NCBI RefSeq assembly: GCF_008642375.1
Contig: NZ_CP029194.1
Coordinates: 3,596,001-3,660,000, forward strand
Direction: 5' to 3'
DNA: 64,000 nt
Source: Streptomyces venezuelae
GTDB lineage: Bacteria > Actinomycetota > Actinomycetes > Streptomycetales > Streptomycetaceae
Part shown: positions 24,315-34,476 of the stretch, piece after piece
Position numbering within the stretch: position 1 is the first letter of the stretch
Layout of the letters: each line of letters starts with the position of its first letter
Notes under the pieces: generated by a model
The model's input: the letters and a program-made list of their open reading frames with translations, nothing else
Told to the model about the DNA's origin: nothing
The model's database searches: none
Made by a program: the position numbers and the translations under genes

Positions 24315-25601
24315 ATGGACTCCCCCCGACTCCCCGCCGCGATCCGCGCGCCGTTCGAGGCCCGCACCTGGCGTGCGCTCGGCTACGTGCTGATCGGGCT
24401 GCCGCTCAGCGTCTGCTGGTTCGCGCTCTCCATCGCCTTCGTCTCGGCCGGCGCCGGGCTGCTCATCACCTTCCTCGGGGTGCCGATCCTGGCCGGTGCG
24501 CTCGCGATGTGCCGGGGCTTCGGCGCGGTCGAGCGGGCCCGGGCGCGGGCACTCCTCGACCTCCATGTGAAGGCGCCGGAGCCGGTGCGCGGCAAGACCG
24601 GCGGGGCCTTGTCCTGGATGGGCGCGATGCTGAAGAACGGGGCGTCGTGGCGCCACCTGCTGTACGCGGTCCTGCACATGCCGTGGGCGATCTTCGGCTT
24701 CACCGTGACGGTGGCGCTGTGGGCCTGGGGCTGGGCCCTCTTCACGTACCCGCTGTGGAAGTGGACCTTCCCGGCGTACGTGGGCCAGGACGGCATCCAG
24801 CTGTACGGGGACGGGACGCACGACCTCTACCTCGACTCGCCCTTCGAGATCGGGGTCACCAGCGCGATCGGCCTGCTGTTCGTCCTGGTCGGGCCGTGGG
24901 TGCTGCGCGGGGTCGTCGCCGTCGACCGCTTCCTCGTCGCCGGGCTGCTCGGTCCCTCGCGGCTGGCCTCCCGCGTGACGGAGCTGGAGTCGGACCGGGG
25001 CGTGGTGGTGGACACGGCCGCGGCGGATCTGCGGCGCATCGAGCGGGACCTGCACGACGGCCCGCAGGCGCGGCTGGCCTCGCTCGCGATGGATCTGGGG
25101 CTCGCGAAGGAGAAGCTGGCGGAGGACCCGAAGGCCGCGGCGGCGATGGTCGACGAGGCGCACGGCGAGGTGAAGGTCGCGCTCCAGGAGCTGCGGGACC
25201 TGGCCCGGGGCATCCACCCGGCCGTCCTCACGGACCGGGGCCTGGACGCGGCGCTCTCGTCGGTGGCCTCCCGGTGCGCGGTCCCGGTGTCGGTGGACGT
25301 GGACCTGCCGGCCCGGCCGGTCGCGGCGATCGAGGGCATCGCGTACTTCACGGTCTCGGAGCTCCTCCAGAACGTCTCGAAGCACGCCCGGGCCCGGCGC
25401 GCCTGGGTGGACGTGTGGCGGACGGGCGACCGGCTGATGCTCCAGGTGCGGGACGACGGTGTCGGCGGTGCGGAGGCGGCGGCGGGGCGGAGTCTGGCGG
25501 GGCTCTCCGACCGGGTCGGGGCCGTCGACGGCGTACTGGCGGTGGACTCGCCGGCCGGCGGGCCGACGACCGTGACCGTCGAGCTGCCCTGGCGTGCGTA
25601 G
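24315..25601 (+). CDS. Membrane histidine kinase of the HisKA_3 type, copy 2
   Basis: 428 aa from the ATG at 24315 with AAGGA upstream. Membrane helices at ~22-45, 46-66, 115-148 and 180-205. Between the third and fourth lies a 30-residue extracellular loop (AYVGQDGIQLYGDGTHDLYLDSP, ~154-178) absent from copy 1, so the two kinases probably sense different cues. Phospho-acceptor His247 in ERDLHDGPQARL; N box SELLQNVSKHARA; G1 box VRDDGVGGAEAA. The catalytic half matches copy 1 almost residue for residue. A strong terminator follows, separating it from the response regulator. Confidence 0.93.
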   Translation: MDSPRLPAAIRAPFEARTWRALGYVLIGLPLSVCWFALSIAFVSAGAGLLITFLGVPILAGALAMCRGFGAVERARARALLDLHVKAPEPVRGKTGGALSWMGAMLKNGASWRHLLYAVLHMPWAIFGFTVTVALWAWGWALFTYPLWKWTFPAYVGQDGIQLYGDGTHDLYLDSPFEIGVTSAIGLLFVLVGPWVLRGVVAVDRFLVAGLLGPSRLASRVTELESDRGVVVDTAAADLRRIERDLHDGPQARLASLAMDLGLAKEKLAEDPKAAAAMVDEAHGEVKVALQELRDLARGIHPAVLTDRGLDAALSSVASRCAVPVSVDVDLPARPVAAIEGIAYFTVSELLQNVSKHARARRAWVDVWRTGDRLMLQVRDDGVGGAEAAAGRSLAGLSDRVGAVDGVLAVDSPAGGPTTVTVELPWRA

Positions 25602-25613
25602 ACCGGACGCTCA

Positions 25614-25652
25614 CCGTCCGCTCCGGGCTCGTCCCGGGGCGGACGGCTTTTT
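25614..25652 (+). terminator. Intrinsic terminator between histidine kinase 2 and the response regulator
   Basis: 14-bp stem with one G-U pair, CCGTCCGCTCCGGG (25614-25627) / CCCGGGGCGGACGG (25633-25646), loop of 5 bases, followed by CTTTTT. A textbook rho-independent terminator, rare in this GC-rich window. Confidence 0.85.
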
Positions 25653-25706
25653 GCGATGCTGGGGGTCTCATTGACTTTTGACCTTCGGAACAGGGGGCTG
25701 CGGGAC

Positions 25707-26393
25707 GTGGTCGTACAAGAGGTGACGGACCGGGTGCGGGTGGTCATCGCGGAGGATTCGGTGCTGCTCCGCGAGGGGCTGACCCGGCTGCTGACCGACC
25801 GGGGGCACGAGGTCGTCGCCGGGGTGGGTGACGGCGAGGCGCTGGTGAAGCTGGTGGCCGGGCTCGCGGACGAGGGCGCGCTGCCGGACGTGGTGGTGGC
25901 GGACGTACGGATGCCGCCGACGCACACGGACGAGGGCGTACGGGCGGCGGTGCGGCTGCGCAAGGAGTACCCGGGTCTCGGTGTCCTGGTCCTGTCGCAG
26001 TACGTGGAGGAGCAGTACGCCACCGAACTCCTGGCCGGTTCGAGCCGGGGCGTGGGCTATCTGCTGAAGGACCGGGTGGCGGAGGTCCGCGAGTTCGTGG
26101 ACGCGGTCGTCCGGGTCGCCGGGGGCGGTACGGCCCTGGACCCCGAGGTGGTGCAGCAGCTGCTCGGCCGGTCCCGGCAGCAGGACGTGCTGGCGAACCT
26201 GACCCCGCGCGAGCGGGAGGTCCTCGGTCTGATGGCGGAGGGCCGGACGAACTCGGCGATCGCGCGGCAGCTGGTGGTGAGCGACGGCGCGGTGGAGAAG
26301 CACATCAGCAACATCTTCCTGAAACTGGGCCTCTCACCGAGTGACGGTGATCATCGGCGGGTACTCGCGGTGTTGACGTATCTGAAGTCCTGA
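25707..26393 (+). CDS. NarL/LuxR-type response regulator
   Basis: 228 aa from the GTG at 25707; other GTG codons at 25722 and 25734 are possible starts. Receiver domain ~10-130: acidic pocket E16-D17, phospho-acceptor D66 in VVVADVRMPPTHTDEG, Ser/Thr switch replaced by LVLSQY, and conserved lysine in YLLKDRV. C-terminal LuxR helix-turn-helix (~160-225): LTPREREVLGLMAEGRTNSAIARQLVVSDGAVEKHISNIF. It is the only regulator beside two paralogous HisKA_3 kinases. The terminator at 25614-25652 means it needs its own promoter or antitermination. Likely targets are the nuo and kor genes, which flank the system. Confidence 0.93.
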   Translation: MVVQEVTDRVRVVIAEDSVLLREGLTRLLTDRGHEVVAGVGDGEALVKLVAGLADEGALPDVVVADVRMPPTHTDEGVRAAVRLRKEYPGLGVLVLSQYVEEQYATELLAGSSRGVGYLLKDRVAEVREFVDAVVRVAGGGTALDPEVVQQLLGRSRQQDVLANLTPREREVLGLMAEGRTNSAIARQLVVSDGAVEKHISNIFLKLGLSPSDGDHRRVLAVLTYLKS

Positions 26394-26753
26394 AAATCTG
26401 ACACTCTGTCAGATAGCGAGCTCGGTCGAGCCGGGCCGAGTGCGGCTGGAGCGAGGCCGGAGTGAGGCCGGAGTGAGATCGGGGAGGCTACGGTGCGTCC
26501 GACAGCCGGAGGGTCCCAGACCTAAAGGATGAGGCGCAACGCGACCTTCCGGAACAATCCGGGTGGCGACAGAACGTGACAATTCAGGGCAAGAGGGCGT
26601 CTCAAAAAGAGGTCCACCATACGAGAAGTCCCCGGAGGGCCCCCCTTACCGTCGTAGGGTGGGCCACGGGACGACCGGTGATCGGCCGGCGTCTCCCGAG
26701 CCTTCTCCCGCCTCCGGCGGAGAGTCCCCTTGCCACGAGGGAGGTCCAGTTCA
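26394..26753 (+). promoter_or_regulatory. korA upstream region with TetR-type palindrome
   Basis: 360 bases without a supported gene. Directly after the response regulator stop is the inverted repeat ATCTGACA-CTC-TGTCAGAT (26396-26414), the form often bound by TetR-family repressors. Nearby are imperfect direct repeats of GAGGCCGGAGT (about 26452-26475) and a small hairpin CCGGA-acaa-TCCGG (26549-26562). The korA promoter must lie here; I cannot place it with confidence. Confidence 0.5.
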
Positions 26754-28683
26754 GTGACCAGCCAGGTCAGTAGCGAGGCCGGTGAGGCCCTGCTCGGGGA
26801 GCAGCGCAGCGCCCCGGCGACGGCCCACCACGGCACCGAGAAGGAAGTACGCCGACTCGACCGCGTGATCATCCGCTTCGCGGGCGACTCCGGTGACGGC
26901 ATGCAGCTGACGGGTGACCGCTTCACCTCGGAGACGGCGTCCTTCGGGAACGACCTCTCCACGCTGCCGAACTTCCCGGCCGAGATCCGCGCACCCGCCG
27001 GAACCCTGCCGGGCGTCTCGTCCTTCCAGCTGCACTTCGCCGACCACGACATCCTGACCCCGGGCGACGCCCCGAACGTGCTGGTCGCGATGAACCCGGC
27101 CGCGCTCAAGGCCAACATCGGCGACGTGCCGCGCGGCGGCGAGATCATCGTCAACACCGACGAGTTCGCCAAGCGCGCCATGGCCAAGGTCGGCTACGCG
27201 ACCTCGCCCCTGGAGGACGGGTCGCTGGACGCGTACCACGTGCATCCGGTGCCGCTGACGACGCTGACCATCGAGGCCCTCAAGGAGTTCGGCCTGTCCC
27301 GGAAGGAGGCCGAGCGGAGCAAGAACATGTTCGCGCTGGGGCTGCTCTCCTGGATGTACCACCGGCCCACCGAGGGCACCGAGAAGTTCCTGCGGAGCAA
27401 GTTCGCGAAGAAGCCGCAGATCGCCGAGGCCAACGTGGCCGCCTTCCGGGCCGGCTGGAACTTCGGCGAGACCACCGAGTCCTTCGCCGTCTCCTACGAG
27501 GTCGCCCCGGCGACCCGGGCCTTCCCCACCGGCACGTACCGGAACATCTCCGGGAACCTGGCCCTCTCGTACGGCCTGATCGCCGCCGGCCGCCAGGCGG
27601 ACCTGCCGATCTACCTGGGCTCGTACCCGATCACCCCGGCCTCGGACATCCTCCACGAGCTGTCCAGACACAAGAACTTCGGCGTGCGCACCTTCCAGGC
27701 CGAGGACGAGATCGCCGGCATCGGCGCCGCGCTCGGCGCCGCCTTCGGCGGTTCGCTCGGCGTGACGACGACGTCCGGTCCCGGCGTGGCCCTGAAGTCG
27801 GAGACCATCGGCCTCGCGGTCTCCCTGGAGCTGCCGCTGCTGATCATCGACATCCAGCGCGGCGGCCCGTCCACCGGCCTGCCCACCAAGACCGAGCAGG
27901 CCGACCTCCTGCAGGCCATGTACGGCCGCAACGGCGAGGCCCCGGTCCCGATCGTGGCCCCCAGGACGCCCGGGGACTGCTTCGACGCGGCCCTGGAGGC
28001 GGCGCGGATCGCCCTCACGTACCGCACGCCCGTCTTCCTGCTCTCGGACGGCTACCTCGCCAACGGCTCCGAGCCCTGGCGCATCCCGGACGTCGAGGAA
28101 CTCCCCGACCTGCGGACGCAGTTCGCGACCGGGCCGAACCACACGCTCGACGACGGCACCGAGGTCTTCTGGCCGTACAAGCGCAACCCCGAGACCCTGG
28201 CCCGCCCCTGGGCCGTACCCGGCACCCCCGGCCTCGAACACCGCATCGGCGGCATCGAGAAACAGGACGGCACCGGCAACATCTCCTACGACCCCGCGAA
28301 CCACGAGTTCATGGTGCGCACCCGGCAGGCCAAGATCGACGGCATCGACGTCCCGGACGTCGAGGTCGACGACCCGGACGGCGCGAGCACCCTGGTCCTC
28401 GGCTGGGGCTCCACCTACGGGCCGATCACCGCCGCCGTCCGCCGCCTCCGCCGCGCCGGGCAGCCGATCGCCCAGGCCCACCTGCGCCACCTCAACCCCT
28501 TCCCGAAGAACCTCGGGGAGGTGCTGAAGCGGTACGAGAAGGTCGTCGTCCCCGAGATGAACCTCGGTCAGCTCTCCACCCTCGTCCGGGCGAAGTACCT
28601 CGTCGACGCCCGCAGCCACACCCAGGTCAACGGCATGCCGTTCAAGGCCGAGCAGCTCGCCGCCGCCCTCAAGGAGGCCATCG

Positions 28684-28691
<8 letters not shown>
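26754..28691 (+). CDS. korA: 2-oxoacid:ferredoxin oxidoreductase, fused gamma-alpha subunit
   Basis: 645 aa from the GTG at 26754 (GGGAGG nine bases upstream). Oxidatively decarboxylates a 2-oxoacid, probably 2-oxoglutarate, to the acyl-CoA while reducing ferredoxin. Residues ~35-210 are the gamma domain (VIIRFAGDSGDGMQLTGDRF, STLPNFPAEIRAPAGTLPGVSSFQ). From ~235 comes the alpha domain: YPITPASDILHELSRH, FQAEDEIAGIGAALGAAFGG, TTSGPGVALKSETIGLAV and RGGPSTGLPTKTEQADL. The C-terminal part has GWGSTYGPITAAVRRLR and HLNPFPKN. The beta subunit overlaps by 8 bases. The reduced ferredoxin is a natural donor for the incomplete complex I encoded nearby. Confidence 0.95.
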
Positions 28692-29745
<1,054 letters not shown>

Positions 29746-29762
29746 CACCCCGTACGTCTCTC

Positions 29763-29798
29763 GGGGCCCGGTCCGTACCTCCGTACGGGCCGGGCCCC
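29763..29798. terminator. Strong hairpin between converging korB and kinase genes
   Basis: 16-bp stem with one G-U pair, GGGGCCCGGTCCGTAC (29763-29778) / GTACGGGCCGGGCCCC (29783-29798), loop CTCC. It lies 18 bases after korB and ends three bases before the stop of the minus-strand gene, so it probably serves both. Confidence 0.75.
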
Positions 29799-29800
29799 CG

Positions 29801-31987
29801 TCACGTATCCGCGACCGCCGCCTTGTCGAACTCCCCCAGGAACCGCGGCACTCCGCCCTTCACCTGCCACAGGAAGAGCCCGACGAGACTCGCGGCGACA
29901 CTCTCCCTGCTCCCCGACGAGTACGTCTTGACGAGCCCTCGGTACTGCGTCGTCCGCAGGTCGTTCGACACCCCGGACGACTCCGACTCGGAGTGGTTCC
30001 GGACGGCCGTCCCCAGCGCCTGGGCCGCCCAGTTGACCACGTCGTACGCCTCCGTGGCGTACGGCTCGACGGGGGCCGTACGGGCCAGCCCCCAGCGCGA
30101 GCGGTACGCGGCGGTGAACTCCTTCGCCGCCGGGAAACCGTCGGGGTCGGCGAAGCCCGTACCGATGAACCAGCCCTCGGCCGCCGGGCCCGCGAGCTTC
30201 AGGAACTCCGGCCGGAGCACGTGCTCGACGCTCCCGCGGTAGCCCTCGTACCCCTGGTCGCGCAGGGCCCTGGCGCAGAGCGCGGCCCGGCGCGGCGAGG
30301 TGCCCAGATACATCACGCCCTGCGGGTCGGCCGCGAGGGCCGCCCGAACGGCGGAGGCGAAGTCCTCGCTGTCCTGCTCGACCGGGTACGAGGTCGCCAC
30401 CCCGCCCTTGGCCATCGACGGCGGGGTGGACTTCATGCTCCTGGCCGCGAACCAGGTGTACCGGCCGCCGGCCCGGTCCTCGACGAGGGCGGTCCGGACG
30501 CAGCCGTGCTCGGAGAGGTAGCGCGCGAAGGGCACGATCATCGAGTCGGGAGCGGCGCGGGGCTCGAAGTAGGTGCGTTTGAGGGTCTGGCCCTTCACGG
30601 TGGTGCCGGTCGGCACCGAGGCGACGACGCTCACCAGGGGGACGGAACGTTCGAGGAACTCGACCACCGCGGAGAGGACGCTCGGGACGGTCGTCGGGCC
30701 GAGGACGGCGACCAGGTTCTCGTCCTTGAGCAGGGTCCGGGCGGCCGCCTTGGCGCGGGCCGCGTCCCCGCCGTCGTCCACGGTGCGCAGGACCAGGTCG
30801 AAGGGGCGGTCCCGGCGGGCGTTGAAGGTCTCCACGGCCACCCGGGCGCCGCGCTCCTGCGCCCTGCCGGCCGGTGCGGTGGGGCCGCTCAGGTCGGTGA
30901 GCACGCCGATCGTGTAGGCCGGAAGCGGGCCGCCGGTGCCCGTCCCGGTGCCCGTACCCGTGCCCGCCGGCGGGCGGCTCAGCAGCCAGGCGGCCAGGCC
31001 GCCCGCGCCGACGACGGCCGCCGCGCCGCCCGCCAGGAGGCCGCGCCGTGACACGCCTTTCGGAGGCGCGTCGGGCACGAGCATCGTCGGCTCGGGGACC
31101 GGCAGGTCCAGGACCCGCGAGGAGCGCTGGGCGATCAGCGCGGGCAGGCCGGGCGGCAGCCAGTCCCCCGCCGGCCCTTCGGCCTCCCCCAGCGCGGCGC
31201 CGGCCTCGGCCGCCGTGGGGCGGTCCGCCGGGTCCTTCGCCAGGCAGGCGGTGACCAGGGGCAGCAGCGTGCCGGGGACGCCGGCGAGGTCCGGCTCCTC
31301 GTGGACGGTGCGGTAGACGACGGCCGCCACCCCGCCCGTGCCGAAGGGGCGCGTCCCCGTCAGGGCGTACGCGAGGACGCAGCCGAGCGAGAAGACGTCG
31401 CTGGCCGGGCCGACCTCACCGGCCCCGGCGGCCCTGGCCTGCTCGGGGGCGAGGAAGCCGGGGGTGCCGATCATCGCGTCCGTGGCGGTCAGCGCGGTCG
31501 CCCCGGTGGAGCGGGCGATGCCGAAGTCGATGAGGCGCGGCCCGTCGAGGGCGAGGAGGACGTTGGCCGGTTTGACGTCCCGGTGGACGAGCCCGGCCCC
31601 GTGCATGTCGGCGAGCGCGGACGCGAGCCGGGCGCCGAGGGCGCGGACGGTCGGCTCCGGCAGGGCGCCGTGCAGGCCGACGGCCTCGGAGAGGGAGGGC
31701 CCGGGCACGTACTCGGTGGCGAGCCACGGCTCCCTGGCCTCCGGGTCCGAGCCGAGGACCCGGACGACCCAGCGGCCGGTGATCCGCTCGGCGGCCCTGG
31801 CCTCGCGCCGGAACCGCTCGCGGAAGCCGGGGTCGGCGGCGTGCTCGGCCCGGATGAGCTTGAGCGCGGCGAGCGACCCGCCGCCGGAGCGGGCGAGGTA
31901 GACGACGCCCATGCCACCGGCGCCGAGGCGGCCGAGGAGCCGGTGGCCCGCGATCGAGGAGGGGTCGGCCCTGCGCAGTGGTTCCAC
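29801..31987 (-). CDS. Ser/Thr protein kinase fused to an extracellular ABC-type ligand-binding domain (copy 1)
   Basis: 728 aa from the GTG at 31987, two bases after the preceding stop; the frame continues open through the upstream gene by chance. Kinase domain ~12-265: glycine loop GRLGAGGMGVVYLA, Lys43, catalytic HRDVKPANVLL (Asp137), DFGIAR (154-159) and FLAPEQ. Membrane helix at ~317-336, then a Gly/Thr repeat spacer (342-352) and a periplasmic-binding-protein fold (~357-728) of the branched-chain amino acid type (YTIGVLTDLSGPTAPAGRAQERG, AVLGPTTVPSVLSAVVEF). All catalytic residues are intact. Likely a one-piece receptor kinase sensing an extracellular small molecule. Paralogous to the next gene upstream. 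Confidence 0.9.
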   Translation of the reverse strand: MEPLRRADPSSIAGHRLLGRLGAGGMGVVYLARSGGGSLAALKLIRAEHAADPGFRERFRREARAAERITGRWVVRVLGSDPEAREPWLATEYVPGPSLSEAVGLHGALPEPTVRALGARLASALADMHGAGLVHRDVKPANVLLALDGPRLIDFGIARSTGATALTATDAMIGTPGFLAPEQARAAGAGEVGPASDVFSLGCVLAYALTGTRPFGTGGVAAVVYRTVHEEPDLAGVPGTLLPLVTACLAKDPADRPTAAEAGAALGEAEGPAGDWLPPGLPALIAQRSSRVLDLPVPEPTMLVPDAPPKGVSRRGLLAGGAAAVVGAGGLAAWLLSRPPAGTGTGTGTGTGGPLPAYTIGVLTDLSGPTAPAGRAQERGARVAVETFNARRDRPFDLVLRTVDDGGDAARAKAAARTLLKDENLVAVLGPTTVPSVLSAVVEFLERSVPLVSVVASVPTGTTVKGQTLKRTYFEPRAAPDSMIVPFARYLSEHGCVRTALVEDRAGGRYTWFAARSMKSTPPSMAKGGVATSYPVEQDSEDFASAVRAALAADPQGVMYLGTSPRRAALCARALRDQGYEGYRGSVEHVLRPEFLKLAGPAAEGWFIGTGFADPDGFPAAKEFTAAYRSRWGLARTAPVEPYATEAYDVVNWAAQALGTAVRNHSESESSGVSNDLRTTQYRGLVKTYSSGSRESVAASLVGLFLWQVKGGVPRFLGEFDKAAVADT

Positions 31988-31989
31988 GG

Positions 31990-34476
31990 TCAGGCCTTCT
32001 GCTTCGCCTTGTTCGCGGGGGCGACGGGAGCGGGACCGATCACCTTGTAGGCGCCGTTCTGCACGGCGTGCACGAAGGTGCCGCCGTTGGTGAGGTCGCC
32101 GTTCTCGTCGAAGGTGTAACCGCCCATGACACCCGTGTACTTCTGCTTGCGCAGCGCCGCCCAGAGCCCCTTGCGGGCGGGTTTCCCGGCCTTCGCTCTC
32201 CGCGCGAGCTCCGCCACGGTCATCGTGACGACGTCGTACGACTCTCCCGTGTAGTAAGCGGGGGCCGCCCCGAACCGCTTCTTGTAGGCGGCGACGAAGC
32301 CGGCGGCCTCCTTCCGGGAGACGGCGTCCAGCACGGGGGCGCCGAGGAACCAGCCCTCGGCGTCGGCACCGGCCTCCTTCAGGAAGGCCTGCCCGAAGGC
32401 GTGCTGGCCGGCGAACCGGGGCCCGGTGAAACGGAGTTCGTTGAGGGCCTTGGCGGCGAGGACGGCGGTCTGCCGGACTCCGCAGTGGACGTACGCGTCC
32501 ATGCCCGCGTCGATCATCTCGCCGAGGATCGAGCGGTAGTCCCGCGCGCTCGCCGGGACCACCCGGAAGTGGGGTGTCAGGCCGGCCTGGCCGAAGGCGA
32601 ACTGGACGCCCCGGACGAGCAGCCAGCTGTACTGGTCGTCGGTGCGCTCCTGGAGGACGCCCGGTCTGCGGATCCCCGACAGGAGGGTGACGGCGTAGGC
32701 GAGGTGCATGCCCGCGAAGGGATGGTGCGGGATCGCACGGAGCACCGTGGCGTTGGGTGCGCTCTCCTTGTCCCGGACGGTGAGGAGGTTGTACCCGGCG
32801 GAGACCGTGATCAGCGGGAGGCCGGCTTCCTCGAAGGCGGGGAGGACGGTCTGCGCGACGCCGTCGGAGGTGGGGCCGAGGACGGCGAGGACACCGGGGT
32901 CGGTGGTGAGCCTCCGGGCCGTTTCGAGGGCGGTGGCGCGGTCCCCGCGGTCGTCGGCGACCTTGAGTTCGAGCGTGAAGGGCTTGTCCTTGCGGGCGTT
33001 GAACCGCTCGACGGCGAGGCGCGCGCCGCGCTCCTGGGCGAGCCCGATCTCCTTGGCGGGTCCCGAGAGGTCGGCGAGGACGCCGATCTTCCAGGTGGTG
33101 CGGGGCGGGACGGGCTTCGTGCCGTTCTTCCCGTCGTCGCCGTCGTCCGCGAACCCCGCCCAGGCGGCGACGCCGCCGCCCACGGCGAGCGCGGCGACGC
33201 CGGAGGCGAGCAGCAGGAATCCCCGCCGGCCGGGCTTCGCCGGTCCCTCCGGTGCGGTGGGGGCCGTCGTGGCGTCGATCTCGGGCAGGGCGAGCATCCG
33301 GGCCGAGCGTTCGGCGATGGTCCTGACGACCGGGGCGGGCAGCCAGTCGGCGCCGTCGCCGGGGGTGTCCTCGGTGAGCCGGACGCCGGTCTCGGCGGCG
33401 GTGGGCCGGGCGGCGGGGTCCTTGGCGAGGCAGGCCCGGACGAGGCCGAGCAGCCCGTCGGGTACGCCGGTGAGGTCGGGTTCGTCGTGGACGGTCCGGT
33501 ACATGAGGGCGTCGACGGCGCCGGTGCCGAAGGGCGGGCGGCCGGTCGCCGCGTACGCGAGGAGGCAGCCGAGGGCGAAGACGTCGGCGGGCGGGCCGAT
33601 GGCGTCGGTGCGGGCCTCGGCCTGCTCGGGGGCGAGGAAGCCGGGGGTGCCGACGACCATGTCGGTGGCGGTGAGGGCGGTCTCTCCGGTGGCGCGGGCG
33701 ATGCCGAAGTCGATGAGCCGGGGGCCGTCGACGGCGAGGAGGACGTTCCCGGGCTTCACGTCGCGGTGGACGAGTCCCGCCGCGTGCACGGCGGCGAGGG
33801 CGCGGGCGACGGACCAGCCGAGGAGGCGGACGCTCCGCTCCGGCAGCGGGCCGTGCGCGGCGACGGCCTCGCCGAGCGAGGGACCGGGGACGAAGGCGGT
33901 CGCCATCCACGGCTCGGGGGCGTCCGGGTCGGCGCCGGTGACGGGGACGGCCCAGGGGCTGGAGACCCGGCGGGCGGCCTCGACCTCGCGGCGGAAGCGG
34001 GCGCGGAAGTCGGGCTGGTCGGCCTGGTCGGCGTGGGTGACCTTGACGGCGGCGAGCTCGCCGTTGCCCGTACGGCCCAGATAGACGACGCCCATGCCGC
34101 CGGCTCCGAGCCGCCCGAGGAGCCGGTAGCCGGCGATCGTCGACGGGTCGGAGGGGAGCAGCGGCTGGAGAGCGCCGGGCTCGGGGCGGGCCGGGCGCGG
34201 GGGCCCGGGCGGCGCCGCCGGGGCTTCGGGCGGAGGTGCGGCTCCGGCCGGGGGCGCGGGCGGCGTTTCGGCCGGGGGCGCGGGCGAGGCGTCGGCCGGG
34301 GGTACGGGTGCGGCTCCGGCCGGGGGCTGCTGCGGCTCGGGCCGGGGCGCGGGCTGCCGGGGATCGGGCCGGGACTCCTGCTCGGGCCGGGGCGCGGGCT
34401 GCCGGGGATCGGGCCGGGGCTGCCGCTCCGGCTGCTGCTCCGGCCGCTGCTCGGGCTCGGGAGGCGTGGGGCTCAT
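31990..34476 (-). CDS. Ser/Thr protein kinase fused to an extracellular ABC-type ligand-binding domain (copy 2, proline-rich N-terminus)
   Basis: 828 aa from the ATG at 34476. Residues 1-105 are Pro/Ala/Gln-rich with repeats such as PDPRQPAPRPE. Kinase domain ~113-370: GRLGAGGMGVVYLG, Lys145, HRDVKPGNVLL (Asp239), DFGIAR (256-261). Membrane helix ~419-441, then an extracellular ligand-binding domain (~462-815) with WKIGVLADLSGPAKEIGLAQERGARLAVERFNARKDK and VLGPTSDGVAQTV. Same architecture as the next gene downstream, so the pair arose by tandem duplication; the ligand domains differ more than the kinases. The upstream lipoprotein stop overlaps this start (ATGA). Confidence 0.9.
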   Translation of the reverse strand: MSPTPPEPEQRPEQQPERQPRPDPRQPAPRPEQESRPDPRQPAPRPEPQQPPAGAAPVPPADASPAPPAETPPAPPAGAAPPPEAPAAPPGPPRPARPEPGALQPLLPSDPSTIAGYRLLGRLGAGGMGVVYLGRTGNGELAAVKVTHADQADQPDFRARFRREVEAARRVSSPWAVPVTGADPDAPEPWMATAFVPGPSLGEAVAAHGPLPERSVRLLGWSVARALAAVHAAGLVHRDVKPGNVLLAVDGPRLIDFGIARATGETALTATDMVVGTPGFLAPEQAEARTDAIGPPADVFALGCLLAYAATGRPPFGTGAVDALMYRTVHDEPDLTGVPDGLLGLVRACLAKDPAARPTAAETGVRLTEDTPGDGADWLPAPVVRTIAERSARMLALPEIDATTAPTAPEGPAKPGRRGFLLLASGVAALAVGGGVAAWAGFADDGDDGKNGTKPVPPRTTWKIGVLADLSGPAKEIGLAQERGARLAVERFNARKDKPFTLELKVADDRGDRATALETARRLTTDPGVLAVLGPTSDGVAQTVLPAFEEAGLPLITVSAGYNLLTVRDKESAPNATVLRAIPHHPFAGMHLAYAVTLLSGIRRPGVLQERTDDQYSWLLVRGVQFAFGQAGLTPHFRVVPASARDYRSILGEMIDAGMDAYVHCGVRQTAVLAAKALNELRFTGPRFAGQHAFGQAFLKEAGADAEGWFLGAPVLDAVSRKEAAGFVAAYKKRFGAAPAYYTGESYDVVTMTVAELARRAKAGKPARKGLWAALRKQKYTGVMGGYTFDENGDLTNGGTFVHAVQNGAYKVIGPAPVAPANKAKQKA

